DNA of 64,000 bases from Acidimicrobiia bacterium (GTDB lineage Bacteria > Actinomycetota > Acidimicrobiia > Acidimicrobiales > CAIXPF01), in assembly GCA_947476745.1 (NCBI GenBank), contig CANJRG010000007.1, positions 1-64,000 on the forward strand. Direction: 5' to 3'. Of the stretch, positions 21,111 to 28,781 are shown piece by piece (positions within the stretch are counted from its first letter, which is position 1; each line of letters opens with the position of its first letter). The notes beneath the pieces were generated by a model. The model ran no database searches. It saw nothing but the letters and a program-made list of their open reading frames with translations, and had not been told where the DNA came from. The translations under genes were made by a program, and so were the position numbers.

Positions 21111-21169
21111 AAAGCCCTCTTGTTCGGACCTCCGACACCGAGCGCCGGAATCCCGAACCTGAGGGCTTT
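21111..21169. repeat. Long imperfect inverted repeat downstream of tRNA-Ala
   Basis: aaagccctc (21111-21119) pairs perfectly with gagggcttt (21161-21169); after two mismatched bases gttcgg pairs with ccgaac, leaving a GC-rich centre. It may be the tRNA terminator (the right arm ends in ttt) or a remnant of a small element. No transposase frame is inside or beside it. Confidence 0.5.
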
Positions 21170-21234
21170 GCCCGGCCCGGACCCGATGCAGGGTTGGACC
21201 CGATCGAGGATCGCGGGAGACCAGTGATCACCCG

Positions 21235-21615
21235 GTGGTCGCCCTCGGGTCCGCACCGAGCCGCGTGTACCAGGGCCAGATGAAGGCCTGTGCACTCGCA
21301 CAGGCCGGAGTGGAGGCGGTGGCCATCGCCGACGCCGGCATCCGGCCGGTCCTGGGCGACCACGACCTCTCCGCCCGGATCGGTGCCGATCACCGCCCGC
21401 ACCTGATGACGACCACCCAACCGCTGCTCGAGTCCGGAACGGTGCGACGGCTACGCGACGCCACCGGGATGGTCAGGCCTCGAATGCTGGATGCAGACAG
21501 CCAAGCGCTATGCCGCCAGCACCGCGATGACCGACTCCGGCCGCTGAGACACAGCCGGGCCGACAACCGGTGGGCAGTGCCGACCGACAACCGGCGGGCT
21601 CAGACGATGGCGTGA
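21235..21615 (+). CDS. Possible small ORF, hypothetical
   Basis: The 21077-21599 stretch between tRNA-Ala and the phosphatidyltransferase has no recognised gene. The best frame is 126 residues from GTG 21235 (or 111 from an in-frame ATG at 21280). Its first half has high third-position GC (KACALAQAGVEAVAIADAG), but the second half does not, and it overlaps the convergent gene by 16 bases. No domain, signal or ribosome site is evident. It may be a decayed gene or non-coding. Confidence 0.2.
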   Translation: MVALGSAPSRVYQGQMKACALAQAGVEAVAIADAGIRPVLGDHDLSARIGADHRPHLMTTTQPLLESGTVRRLRDATGMVRPRMLDADSQALCRQHRDDRLRPLRHSRADNRWAVPTDNRRAQTMA

Positions 21616-22334
21616 CCGAAAAAGGTCCGCTGCGGAGCCAAGGTCCGCCAGGCCACCAGTGCCGCGGCGTAAGCCGGTCCGATCAACATGATCGCCACCG
21701 CCCATGCCGGCGCATGGGGATAGGCCGCTGACATCCACACGAAGGTCAGCAAGTACACCGCCGTGAGCGAGAGCGTCAGCCGCCGAAGGGCCTGCACCCG
21801 CACGAGGTGGGGGAACTTCAGGTCGGTGAGCTGCAAGGCGCAGAAAAGGAGCGACACCACCATGTTCGTGCGAGGTCCGGTTCCGAGCAGCACGAAGGTG
21901 GGGATCACCACGTTCCACATCGCCGGGAACCCGTTGAACCAGGCGTCGCAGGTCTCCTGGTCCGAGCGGGCGAACCACAGCGCGCTGGTGAGCAGAATGA
22001 GCCCGGCGAAAAGGATGGTCCAGCGAGCAGGAACGAGGTGCAGCTGGATCAGCAGTTCGACCGGCACCACCACGCACGTGACGTAGTCGACCACCAGGTC
22101 GAGGGTGCGGCCGTCGATGTGGGGGGCCTTGGACGCAGTGTCGTAACGCCGGGCGATGGGCCCATCGATCCCGTCGAGGACCTGGCAGACGATGAGCCAC
22201 AGCAGCGCAGCCCGCACGTTGCCGTCGATGACCCGCTGCAACGCGATCAGGCCAGCGATCGCCCCGGTGGCGGTGAGGAGATGCACGAGGGTTCCCGTGC
22301 GATGGTCTCTGGTTGCGGTAGCGCGGGCGAGCAC
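21600..22334 (-). CDS. CDP-alcohol phosphatidyltransferase, phosphatidylcholine synthase-like
   Basis: A 244-residue integral membrane enzyme with about eight hydrophobic segments. The CDP-alcohol signature DG-x2-AR-x(n)-G-x3-D-x3-D is seen as DGPIARR ... DGRTLDLVVD. Length and the opening LLTATGAIAGLIAL resemble bacterial phosphatidylcholine synthase (Pcs), which joins CDP-diacylglycerol and choline; a serine or inositol acceptor cannot be excluded. The start is GTG 22334, 37 bases from a divergent small membrane protein gene. Confidence 0.72.
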   Translation of the reverse strand: MLARATATRDHRTGTLVHLLTATGAIAGLIALQRVIDGNVRAALLWLIVCQVLDGIDGPIARRYDTASKAPHIDGRTLDLVVDYVTCVVVPVELLIQLHLVPARWTILFAGLILLTSALWFARSDQETCDAWFNGFPAMWNVVIPTFVLLGTGPRTNMVVSLLFCALQLTDLKFPHLVRVQALRRLTLSLTAVYLLTFVWMSAAYPHAPAWAVAIMLIGPAYAAALVAWRTLAPQRTFFGHAIV

Positions 22335-22371
22335 CCACGCAATCTATGCCCTCAGGCCCTAGATTCGAGAG

Positions 22372-22806
22372 GTGCCCCTCATCGAGGACCCCCAGCATCG
22401 GCGGTTCCTAAGCCGGCTGTGGATCACCGGAGCCGTGCTGTACGGCTTGGTGAGAGTTGCCTTGGTGTGGCAGTTCCTCGGCGGTTACGGGGTGAACCCC
22501 CATCGCTTCGCCCTGGTGGAGCTGGCCTCGTCGGTCGGCTACGGCTGGGCCAGCGCAAAGGTGGCGGGCGCGGTGACCGATCGGAACTGGCTGGCCATCG
22601 GCCGTTTCGCACCGTTCGCCATGGCGGCCTACCTCGCCCCGGACCTCTGCGTGTTCGCCACCATCGGCCATGTCCCCGGGGGTGTACTGGCCGGCCTGGC
22701 CACCATCTTCTGCGCCACCGCGGCGTTCGGCACGATGGCCCTGGTGCGCCAGGTCCGCGAGGTCCGACGCGCCGCCGAGGCCCCACTCGAACCGACGCTG
22801 GTCTGA
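22372..22806 (+). CDS. Small integral membrane protein, function unknown
   Basis: A 144-residue protein starting at GTG 22372. It has about four hydrophobic segments (WITGAVLYGLVRVALVW, VELASSVGYGWASAKV, FAMAAYLAPDLCVFATIG, GVLAGLATIFCATAAFG) and a charged C-terminal tail. I recognise no family. It is divergent from the phosphatidyltransferase, so the two may share a control region and a role in the membrane; that is inference from position only. Confidence 0.6.
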   Translation: MPLIEDPQHRRFLSRLWITGAVLYGLVRVALVWQFLGGYGVNPHRFALVELASSVGYGWASAKVAGAVTDRNWLAIGRFAPFAMAAYLAPDLCVFATIGHVPGGVLAGLATIFCATAAFGTMALVRQVREVRRAAEAPLEPTLV

Positions 22807-22830
22807 CCCGCACCCGGGCCACCCGCCCGC

Positions 22831-23583
22831 TCAGGCCGGGGGCGCCACGCTCAGGCCCTTCACCCCGTGCTCGGCGATCAGCTCGGCCACGAAGCCGCTG
22901 GCCTTGGCATCCTCAACGAACGCGGTGAGATACGCGAATCCGGCCTCGTCGCGGCCGCGCGGGGTCCCCATGGCCTGCTGGACGGCGGTGAACTTGTCCT
23001 CGAGCAGACGCGCCCCGGGCAGGCGCTCGATGTCGGTGATCAACCGCGGCCGCAGCCCGGCGAGAGCGTCGCACTTCTGCTCCACGAAGGCGTCGAAGGA
23101 CTCGTCGAGCCCCTTCACCTGCACCAGCTCGGCGTGAGTGATGTTGCGGACCAGCCACAGGTCGTAGGCGCTGCGGGCCGCGCTGACGATGCGCATGCCG
23201 GGCTGGTCGACGTCGGCGACCGTGCGCACGGAGGAGCCAGCCGGCACGATGTAGGTGGCCTCGATCTCGCAGTACGCCGCCGTGAAGGCGATGCTCTCGG
23301 CCCGCGCGGGCTCAGCCCCGATATTGCCGATGTCCCACGCACCCGACGTCGCGTCGTCGGCGAGGTCGCCAGGAGTCTTGTAACGCAGCAGCTCGATCCC
23401 CACACCGAGCCGGCGGGCCAGCTCACGGGCCATGTCAGGTGACACCCCTTCGGGATTGCCGTCCGCGCCCCGCCCGGTGACGAGCAGGAAGTTGCTCAGG
23501 TTGATGGCAGCGCGCAACGTGCCGGTCGGGGCCAGTGCGGCGATGGCCGCGGGCGACGGGTCGGGCAGGGAGCTGACGGCCAT
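22831..23583 (-). CDS. Family 3 solute-binding-fold protein without a signal peptide
   Basis: A 250-residue protein of the SBP_bac_3 (amino-acid binding) fold: GTLRAAINLSNFLLV, GVSPDMARELARRLGV, AWDIGNIGAEPARAESIAFT and VDQPGMRIVSAARSAYDLWL. The expected signal peptide or lipobox is absent: the protein opens with MAVSSLPDPSPAAIAAL and no upstream in-frame extension provides one. No ABC permease or ATPase is near. It could be a cytosolic binding protein, or an enzyme built on this fold. ATG 23583 is the only convincing start. Confidence 0.78.
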   Translation of the reverse strand: MAVSSLPDPSPAAIAALAPTGTLRAAINLSNFLLVTGRGADGNPEGVSPDMARELARRLGVGIELLRYKTPGDLADDATSGAWDIGNIGAEPARAESIAFTAAYCEIEATYIVPAGSSVRTVADVDQPGMRIVSAARSAYDLWLVRNITHAELVQVKGLDESFDAFVEQKCDALAGLRPRLITDIERLPGARLLEDKFTAVQQAMGTPRGRDEAGFAYLTAFVEDAKASGFVAELIAEHGVKGLSVAPPA

Positions 23584-23717
23584 GGTGTTCCGCTTTCGAC
23601 GAAGGGGATCAGACAGGCCTCACCGTAGCTGGGGCCGACGGGTCGTCCCTCTCGAACCGCGCCGGGAACGGGGGTTCGGGCGAGGGCGGAACCGGATCGT
23701 GCGACGGCCCCGCTCCA

Positions 23718-24524
23718 TCAGCGCCCGGTGAAGCGGGGTGGACGCTTCTCGAGGAAAGCCGTACGGCCCTCGGTGAAGTCGTCGGTCTGCCGGGCCAGAT
23801 GCAGGGCGAGGCCCTGGTGTTCGTACGCCCGCTCGATCGTGGATTCCTCGTAGCCGCGATACACCGCCGCCTTCGTGTAGCCATACACCCGGGTGGGACC
23901 CTCGGCGAGGCTCCGGGCGAGCTCCACCGTCCGCTCGGCGAGCTCCCCATCGGCCACCACAGCGGAGGCCAGACCCCATTGCAGGGCCTCCGCCGCGCTC
24001 AGCGTCGGCGCGAGCAACGCCCACTCCATCGCCTTGCCCACCCCCACGTACTGCTGCAGCAGGCTCGTCCCCGTGGCGATGCCCCGCTTCACGAACGGAA
24101 CGGCCAGCGTCGCCGATTCCGCCATGATCCGCAGATCCGCGGCCAGGGCCAGGTTGAACCCCGCGCCGTGGGCATGGCCGTTGACCGACGCGATCACCGG
24201 TTTCGCCGTGGCCCGCATCCGGGCCACGATCACGGGCCAGCGCCCCTCGCCGCGGACGTACTGCTCGATCGGATCGCTGCGCAGCACCGGCCGCTCCCCC
24301 GGTGCGCTGAGCCCGCGCAGGTCGTCACCGGCGCAGAACGCCCGGCCTGCCCCGGTGAGCACTACCGTCCGGACCGAACGGTCGGCGTCGAGCCGGTCGA
24401 GCACATCCAGCAGCTCGACCCCCATGCGGAGGTTGAGCGCGTTGAGGACCGTGGGCCGGTTGAGCACGACGGTGGCGACACCGCCGTCGAGCTCGACGAC
24501 GAGGTGTTCATAGGTGGCGTCCAT
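23718..24524 (-). CDS. Crotonase-fold (enoyl-CoA hydratase/isomerase family) protein lacking both catalytic Glu
   Basis: A 268-residue crotonase-superfamily protein: LTGAGRAFCAGDDLRGL, NGHAHGAGFNLALAADL, QWGLASAVV and the C-terminal FLEKRPPRF. The positions equivalent to Glu144 and Glu164 of rat hydratase are Asn (GAGFNLAL) and Phe (AVPFVKRG). Hydration of enoyl-CoA is thus doubtful and another crotonase chemistry is likely. It starts at ATG 24524, with a cupin gene close upstream on the same strand, and could be part of a small catabolic set with the nitronate monooxygenase-like gene. Confidence 0.82.
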   Translation of the reverse strand: MDATYEHLVVELDGGVATVVLNRPTVLNALNLRMGVELLDVLDRLDADRSVRTVVLTGAGRAFCAGDDLRGLSAPGERPVLRSDPIEQYVRGEGRWPVIVARMRATAKPVIASVNGHAHGAGFNLALAADLRIMAESATLAVPFVKRGIATGTSLLQQYVGVGKAMEWALLAPTLSAAEALQWGLASAVVADGELAERTVELARSLAEGPTRVYGYTKAAVYRGYEESTIERAYEHQGLALHLARQTDDFTEGRTAFLEKRPPRFTGR

Positions 24525-24578
24525 GGCCGGGACAGTACCCGGGTCCTCGACCGGCGGAGTTCAGCGACGAGCCGGGCC

Positions 24579-25016
24579 TCAGCGTGGCGGGACCCGCTCG
24601 AACCAGGACATGTCCTCGGCCCGGACGTCGCCGTAGCGCACGTCGAACGGGCCGGACAGCGTGACCAGCCACAGTCCACCGGTCTCGGTGAACATCGGCC
24701 CGTGGAAGTGCCCCGGCGGGAAGCAGAAGTAGGTGGGGCCCTCGACGTGCTCCTCGCCGTACCAGCAGTCGCCCTCGAGCAGGATGTCCTCCTGCAGCAC
24801 GCTGTGGGCCTCACACGCTGCGGTGTGCCAGCCCGGCGGTTCCTTGATCAGCATCGTGCGCGCCCCGGTCGCCGGGTCCTCCGACAGCACGCGCACCAGG
24901 CCGTACCCTGCAGTCTGCAACGCCGCTGGTCGCTCGGTCCCGCTCCCCCACAGCGCGGCGGTCGACTGCCAGGCAACGGAGGCGAACGGACGTCCCTCGA
25001 CGGGTTCTCGGCTCAT
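24579..25016 (-). CDS. Cupin-like protein (DUF4437/ChrR type)
   Basis: A 145-residue single-domain protein. The pattern GWHTAACEAHSVLQEDILLEGD, then FPPGHFHGPMFTETGGLWLV, gives the two cupin motifs with several His residues able to hold a metal. No enzymatic role can be named. ATG 25016 follows a purine-poor leader. It lies between a nitronate monooxygenase-like gene and a crotonase on the same strand, which hints at catabolism of a small acid. Confidence 0.65.
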   Translation of the reverse strand: MSREPVEGRPFASVAWQSTAALWGSGTERPAALQTAGYGLVRVLSEDPATGARTMLIKEPPGWHTAACEAHSVLQEDILLEGDCWYGEEHVEGPTYFCFPPGHFHGPMFTETGGLWLVTLSGPFDVRYGDVRAEDMSWFERVPPR

Positions 25017-25085
25017 GGACGAACCGTAGCGGCCGACACGGCCCGCCGGCGTCGGGGTCGCCGCGCCGGAATCACGGCATCGGGG

Positions 25086-26219
25086 TCACTGCATCATGGA
25101 CTCGACGCGCTGCATGGCGTCGATGAACTCCTCGACCATCTCGAGCACGACGCGTCGGGTCGGCTTCACCTGGTTCATCTCACCCACGATCTGGCCGACG
25201 AAGTAGTTGGCAAGCTGCGCCGCCTTCGAGTTCGGGTCATGGGCGGCCCGATCGACCCGGCGCGACGCCTCGTCGATGAGTACCGGCTGCAGCGGCATGC
25301 CGAGCGGCCCGGGCGAGTTCGGACCCTCCCACTCGTCGGTCCACGCCGAGCGCAGCTGGCGGGCCGGCTTGCCGGTCCGTGAACGCGAACGCAGCGTGTC
25401 CGAGGAGCTCGCTGCAAGGAACTTCTGCTTCACCGTCGGATGGGTCTCGGCCTCCTCGGTGGTCAGCCACACCGAGCCGCACCACACCCCCTCCGCGCCA
25501 AGGGCGAGCGCCGCGGCGAACTGACGCCCCCGGCCGATACCACCAGCGGCGAGCACCGGGACCGGCGCAACCGCATCGACGATCTCGGGCACCAGCACCA
25601 TCGTGCCGATCTCGCCGGTATGTCCACCGGCCTCGTAGCCCTGGGCGATGATCAGATCGACCCCGGCAGCCACGTGGCGAACCGCGTGCGACTTCTTGCC
25701 GGCCAATGCCGCGACCTTCACACCGAGCTCACCCGCACGCTCCAGCATCTCCATGGGCGGCGGGCCGAGGGCGTTCGCGATGAGGCTGATGGGATGGGCG
25801 AAGGCCACATCGAGCAGCCCCGAAGCCTGGTTCATCGTCATCGGCGCAGGCCTGTTCGACCCACGGCCCGAGCCCGGGCCGGCATCGGGCAGCGGCGGCA
25901 CGTCGTAGCGACGCAACAGGTCCTCGAGAAAATCCCGGTGGGCTTGGGGGATCATGTCGGCCAGTTGCGCCCAACCCAGGCCGCCCTCGTCCTTGCCCTC
26001 GTACTTGGCCGGCACGATGACATCGACGCCGAAGGGCCCGTCACCTACCTCGTCGCGGATCCAACGCAGGTCGATGTCGAGCTGGTCGGGGCTGACCCCT
26101 GCGGCGCCGAGCACCCCGAGCCCACCCGCCTTGGTGACCGCGGCCACCACGTCACGGCAGTGCGAGAAGGCCAGGATGGGGAACTCGATTCCGAACATCT
26201 CGCAAATCCGGGTGCGCAT
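25086..26219 (-). CDS. Nitronate monooxygenase / 2-nitropropane dioxygenase family FMN protein
   Basis: A 377-residue TIM-barrel flavoprotein. The start TRICEMFGIEFPILAFSH, then VTKAGGLGVLGAAGVSP, GVDLIIAQGYEAGGHTGEIG and PVLAAGGIGRGRQFAAALALGAEGV are family motifs, with the His of the GGHTGE segment near the flavin. Family members oxidise nitronates or act as enoyl-ACP reductases; the substrate here is unknown. The C-terminus is longer than in short members. ATG 26219 starts it, first gene of a minus-strand run with the cupin and crotonase. Confidence 0.85.
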   Translation of the reverse strand: MRTRICEMFGIEFPILAFSHCRDVVAAVTKAGGLGVLGAAGVSPDQLDIDLRWIRDEVGDGPFGVDVIVPAKYEGKDEGGLGWAQLADMIPQAHRDFLEDLLRRYDVPPLPDAGPGSGRGSNRPAPMTMNQASGLLDVAFAHPISLIANALGPPPMEMLERAGELGVKVAALAGKKSHAVRHVAAGVDLIIAQGYEAGGHTGEIGTMVLVPEIVDAVAPVPVLAAGGIGRGRQFAAALALGAEGVWCGSVWLTTEEAETHPTVKQKFLAASSSDTLRSRSRTGKPARQLRSAWTDEWEGPNSPGPLGMPLQPVLIDEASRRVDRAAHDPNSKAAQLANYFVGQIVGEMNQVKPTRRVVLEMVEEFIDAMQRVESMMQ

Positions 26220-26274
26220 GCGCGCACCCTAGCCGTCCTCGGCGGCGCCGCCTCGGGGAACGATCGAACCCCGT

Positions 26275-26682
26275 TCAGGCCTGCCAGGTGAGACGTTCGG
26301 AGTCCTTCCACAGACGCTCGAGGTCGTAGAAGGCCCGGGACTCCTCGTCGAAGGCGTGGACCACGAAGGACCCGTAGTCCATCAGCACCCACTTGAGGTC
26401 GCCGTGACCCTCGACTCGAGCAGGCTTCAAGCGGTAGGCGATCCACAGTTGTGCCGCGACCTCGTCGACGATGGCCTTGACCTGCCGATCAGAGCCTCCG
26501 TGGCAGATCACGAAGAAGTCGGTGATGGCCAGCACGTCGCCGACGTCGAGCACGATGATGTCGCGTCCGACCTTGCCCTCGGCCGCTCGCGCCGCAGCGG
26601 CGGCCAGCTCGGCCGGCGTCGCGTCCGCGACAGCCGCGCCGTCATGGCCGGAGAGCCGTTCGACCCACTCGTTCTCGATCAC
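26275..26682 (-). CDS. rsfS: Ribosomal silencing factor RsfS
   Basis: A 135-residue protein that binds ribosomal protein uL14 and blocks subunit joining when nutrients are short. Motifs are AAAARAAEGKVGRDIIVLDV, ITDFFVICHGGSDRQVKAI, GHGDLKWVLMDYGSFVVHAF and FYDLERLWKDS. The start is GTG 26682. It follows nadD and the LytR-like gene on the same strand, the standard actinobacterial order. Confidence 0.93.
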   Translation of the reverse strand: MIENEWVERLSGHDGAAVADATPAELAAAAARAAEGKVGRDIIVLDVGDVLAITDFFVICHGGSDRQVKAIVDEVAAQLWIAYRLKPARVEGHGDLKWVLMDYGSFVVHAFDEESRAFYDLERLWKDSERLTWQA

Positions 26683-26746
26683 GTCACCTCATCATCGTCG
26701 GCATCAGGAGGACGACCCCGTCAGGGAGCTGCGCACCACGACCGCC

Positions 26747-28063
26747 CTAGCGGCCGGTCGTGGTGGCCGGAGCGACAACCTTGGGGTCGACGCCGGGCCC
26801 GGCAAGGTCCCTGCCCACGATCACGCTCACATCGACCGTGGCATCACCGGTGGGGTTGAACACCGCCGAGGTTACCCCGAGCGCAGCAGCCATGGTCGTG
26901 GCGTGGTTCCGCTGGGCCTCGTCGAAGAACTCGACCGTCGTGTTGGCGTAGTCGAACCGATTGGCGTTGCCGAACACCGTGATCTCCGCGCCGGCAGGGA
27001 CGAGCTTGGCGCTGACCGACAGGGCGGCAGCCTGATCGCCGACGCCGTCGAGAAGCCGGACACGGACGCGGTCACCGGGTCGAGCGGCACTCGGGAAGGG
27101 CACGATCATGGACACCAGGGCCGTCATCAGGTCGGCGTCGACGACGTAGTAGGTCTCACGCTCACCCACCCCGCCGACACCTTGCCCCGACCCTGCGGTG
27201 GCCGCCACGCCGGTCTCCACCTTGGCCGACATCGTGACGTCAGCGGGCATCACCGGCAGTTCGACCACCTCGACCGTGCCCTTGGCCAGGTTGTGCAACA
27301 TCGTCGTGAACGGGTCGGCGGTCGGGTCGGCGGGCGCCTTGGCCAGGGCCTTCATCCACGCCGTCCACAGCAGGTCGTTGCGGAACAGCCGCCCCCGATC
27401 CTCCTCGGAGGCCTTGCGCAGGCGCAGGTACGGCTCGATGTCCTCGGCCCGCAGCGTCAGCCGCCCGGTCTCGAAGCGCACCTCACCATCGGGCCCGCTC
27501 AGTTCATCGGGGTTGTCGACGACGACGACGGTGGCACCGGCGGCCGATGCCCAATCGGCGGCGTCGAGCGCGACCACGCGGTCGAAACCCAGGTGCAGCG
27601 CCCGGGCCACTGCGGCCCCGACCTCATCCACGCCGCCGGCAGCGAACACCGATGCGAGGGTCCGGGCCCGCCCCGACCCACCATCGACCACCAAGCTGGT
27701 CGGGATCAGCAACACCGCGCCGCTGTCGTCGCCGGTCCGGGCCAGCATGGACACCCCGGCCAGCCGCCCTTCGGGGCTGCGGTGCACCACCAGCAGGGTC
27801 GGCGTCGGCGACACCACCGCCCGGTAGCCGGGGGCGTTCACATCGGCGGCGCTCGCCGCAGCTGCCTCGCTGTTGGCGGCGATGGCATGGCGCCAACCAA
27901 CTCGGGCGAGCAACGGCACGGCCGCCACCAGCGCCAGCAGCGCCACCCCGAACGCCCCCCGACGCAGCCACCGGGGCGCACCGCCCGGCTCTCGCCTCGG
28001 AGGCACGATCACCGATCGCGGTGACGGCGCCCGCCGTTCAGGCTCGGCAGGGGTTCGGCGCAC
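26747..28063 (-). CDS. LytR-CpsA-Psr-like protein with LytR_C domain
   Basis: A 438-residue membrane protein. A basic cytosolic tail is followed by one hydrophobic anchor (about 35-55), a degenerate LCP-like domain (about 85-250: TLLVVHRSPEGRLAGVSMLA, DEVGAAVARALHLGFDRVVALD) and a C-terminal LytR_C domain (AEITVFGNANRFDYANTTVE ... VDVSVIVGRDL). LCP proteins move teichoic acid or arabinogalactan precursors onto peptidoglycan. Several conserved Arg/Asp residues of the LCP core are not evident here, so catalysis is doubtful. GTG 28063 is 12 bases after the nadD stop. Confidence 0.72.
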   Translation of the reverse strand: MRRTPAEPERRAPSPRSVIVPPRREPGGAPRWLRRGAFGVALLALVAAVPLLARVGWRHAIAANSEAAAASAADVNAPGYRAVVSPTPTLLVVHRSPEGRLAGVSMLARTGDDSGAVLLIPTSLVVDGGSGRARTLASVFAAGGVDEVGAAVARALHLGFDRVVALDAADWASAAGATVVVVDNPDELSGPDGEVRFETGRLTLRAEDIEPYLRLRKASEEDRGRLFRNDLLWTAWMKALAKAPADPTADPFTTMLHNLAKGTVEVVELPVMPADVTMSAKVETGVAATAGSGQGVGGVGERETYYVVDADLMTALVSMIVPFPSAARPGDRVRVRLLDGVGDQAAALSVSAKLVPAGAEITVFGNANRFDYANTTVEFFDEAQRNHATTMAAALGVTSAVFNPTGDATVDVSVIVGRDLAGPGVDPKVVAPATTTGR

Positions 28064-28075
28064 CGGGAGCTTCCT

Positions 28076-28672
28076 TCACGGCCTATCACGATAGAGCCGC
28101 CAGGAGTCCAGAGCCGATTGCACCGCAGCGGGTACGAGCCAGTCGATCGGACGGCCCGTGCGCCGGCGTTCCCGCAGCTCGGTGGACGAGATCGCCAGGG
28201 CCGGCATCGTCACCCGTTCGACACGGAAGCCCGGGAGCTCGAAGCGCGGAGCGCCGGGACGATCGACGACGACCAGCGTGGCGAGCTCTGCCAGGTTCTC
28301 GGCCTTCCGCCATGTCGGGATCCCCGCCGCCGCGTCGGCACCGAGGATCAGGAAGAGATCGCTTCCGGGGTTCTGTTCCCGCAGCTCGACCAGTGTTTCG
28401 GCCATATAGGACTCGCCGCCGCGTTCGAGTTCGACCCGGCTCACCTCGAACCCGGCATGGCCGGCGATGGCGGCCTCAACCATCGCTACCCGGGCATCGG
28501 GCGGCGAGACCTGCCGTTGGCCGGCCTTCTGCCACGGGATGTTGGAGATCACAAACAGGAGGCGATCCAACGAAATCGCCTCAAATGAGTAAAGCGCGGC
28601 AACAAGATGGCCGATATGAGGAGGGTCGAATGTCCCACCGAACACACCGAGCCGCTCCCTCTGGGACGTCAC
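28076..28672 (-). CDS. nadD: Nicotinate-nucleotide adenylyltransferase
   Basis: A 198-residue enzyme that adenylates nicotinate mononucleotide in NAD synthesis. The nucleotidyltransferase motif GGTFDPPHIGH is at 12-22 and the second motif ISSTELRERRRTGRPIDWLVP near the C-terminus. GTG 28672 is the start. It leads nadD-LytR-like-rsfS and is divergent from the sigma factor gene. The usual upstream neighbours proA/proB are not adjacent here. Confidence 0.94.
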   Translation of the reverse strand: MTSQRERLGVFGGTFDPPHIGHLVAALYSFEAISLDRLLFVISNIPWQKAGQRQVSPPDARVAMVEAAIAGHAGFEVSRVELERGGESYMAETLVELREQNPGSDLFLILGADAAAGIPTWRKAENLAELATLVVVDRPGAPRFELPGFRVERVTMPALAISSTELRERRRTGRPIDWLVPAAVQSALDSWRLYRDRP

Positions 28673-28781
28673 TCAAGGTGATCGTACGTGAGACAGCGGC
28701 CACCGGTGCCCCTTTCCTTGGTGAAATCGGCCCGGCGCAACCCGGTAACCGGCACAAGCGGCAAACGATGGTAGGACTGTC

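Noticed and set aside
20881..21420. N-terminal extension of the DUF4190 protein
   Set aside because: It crosses tRNA-Ala in antisense and contains no recognisable protein; GTG 20880 has a ribosome site.
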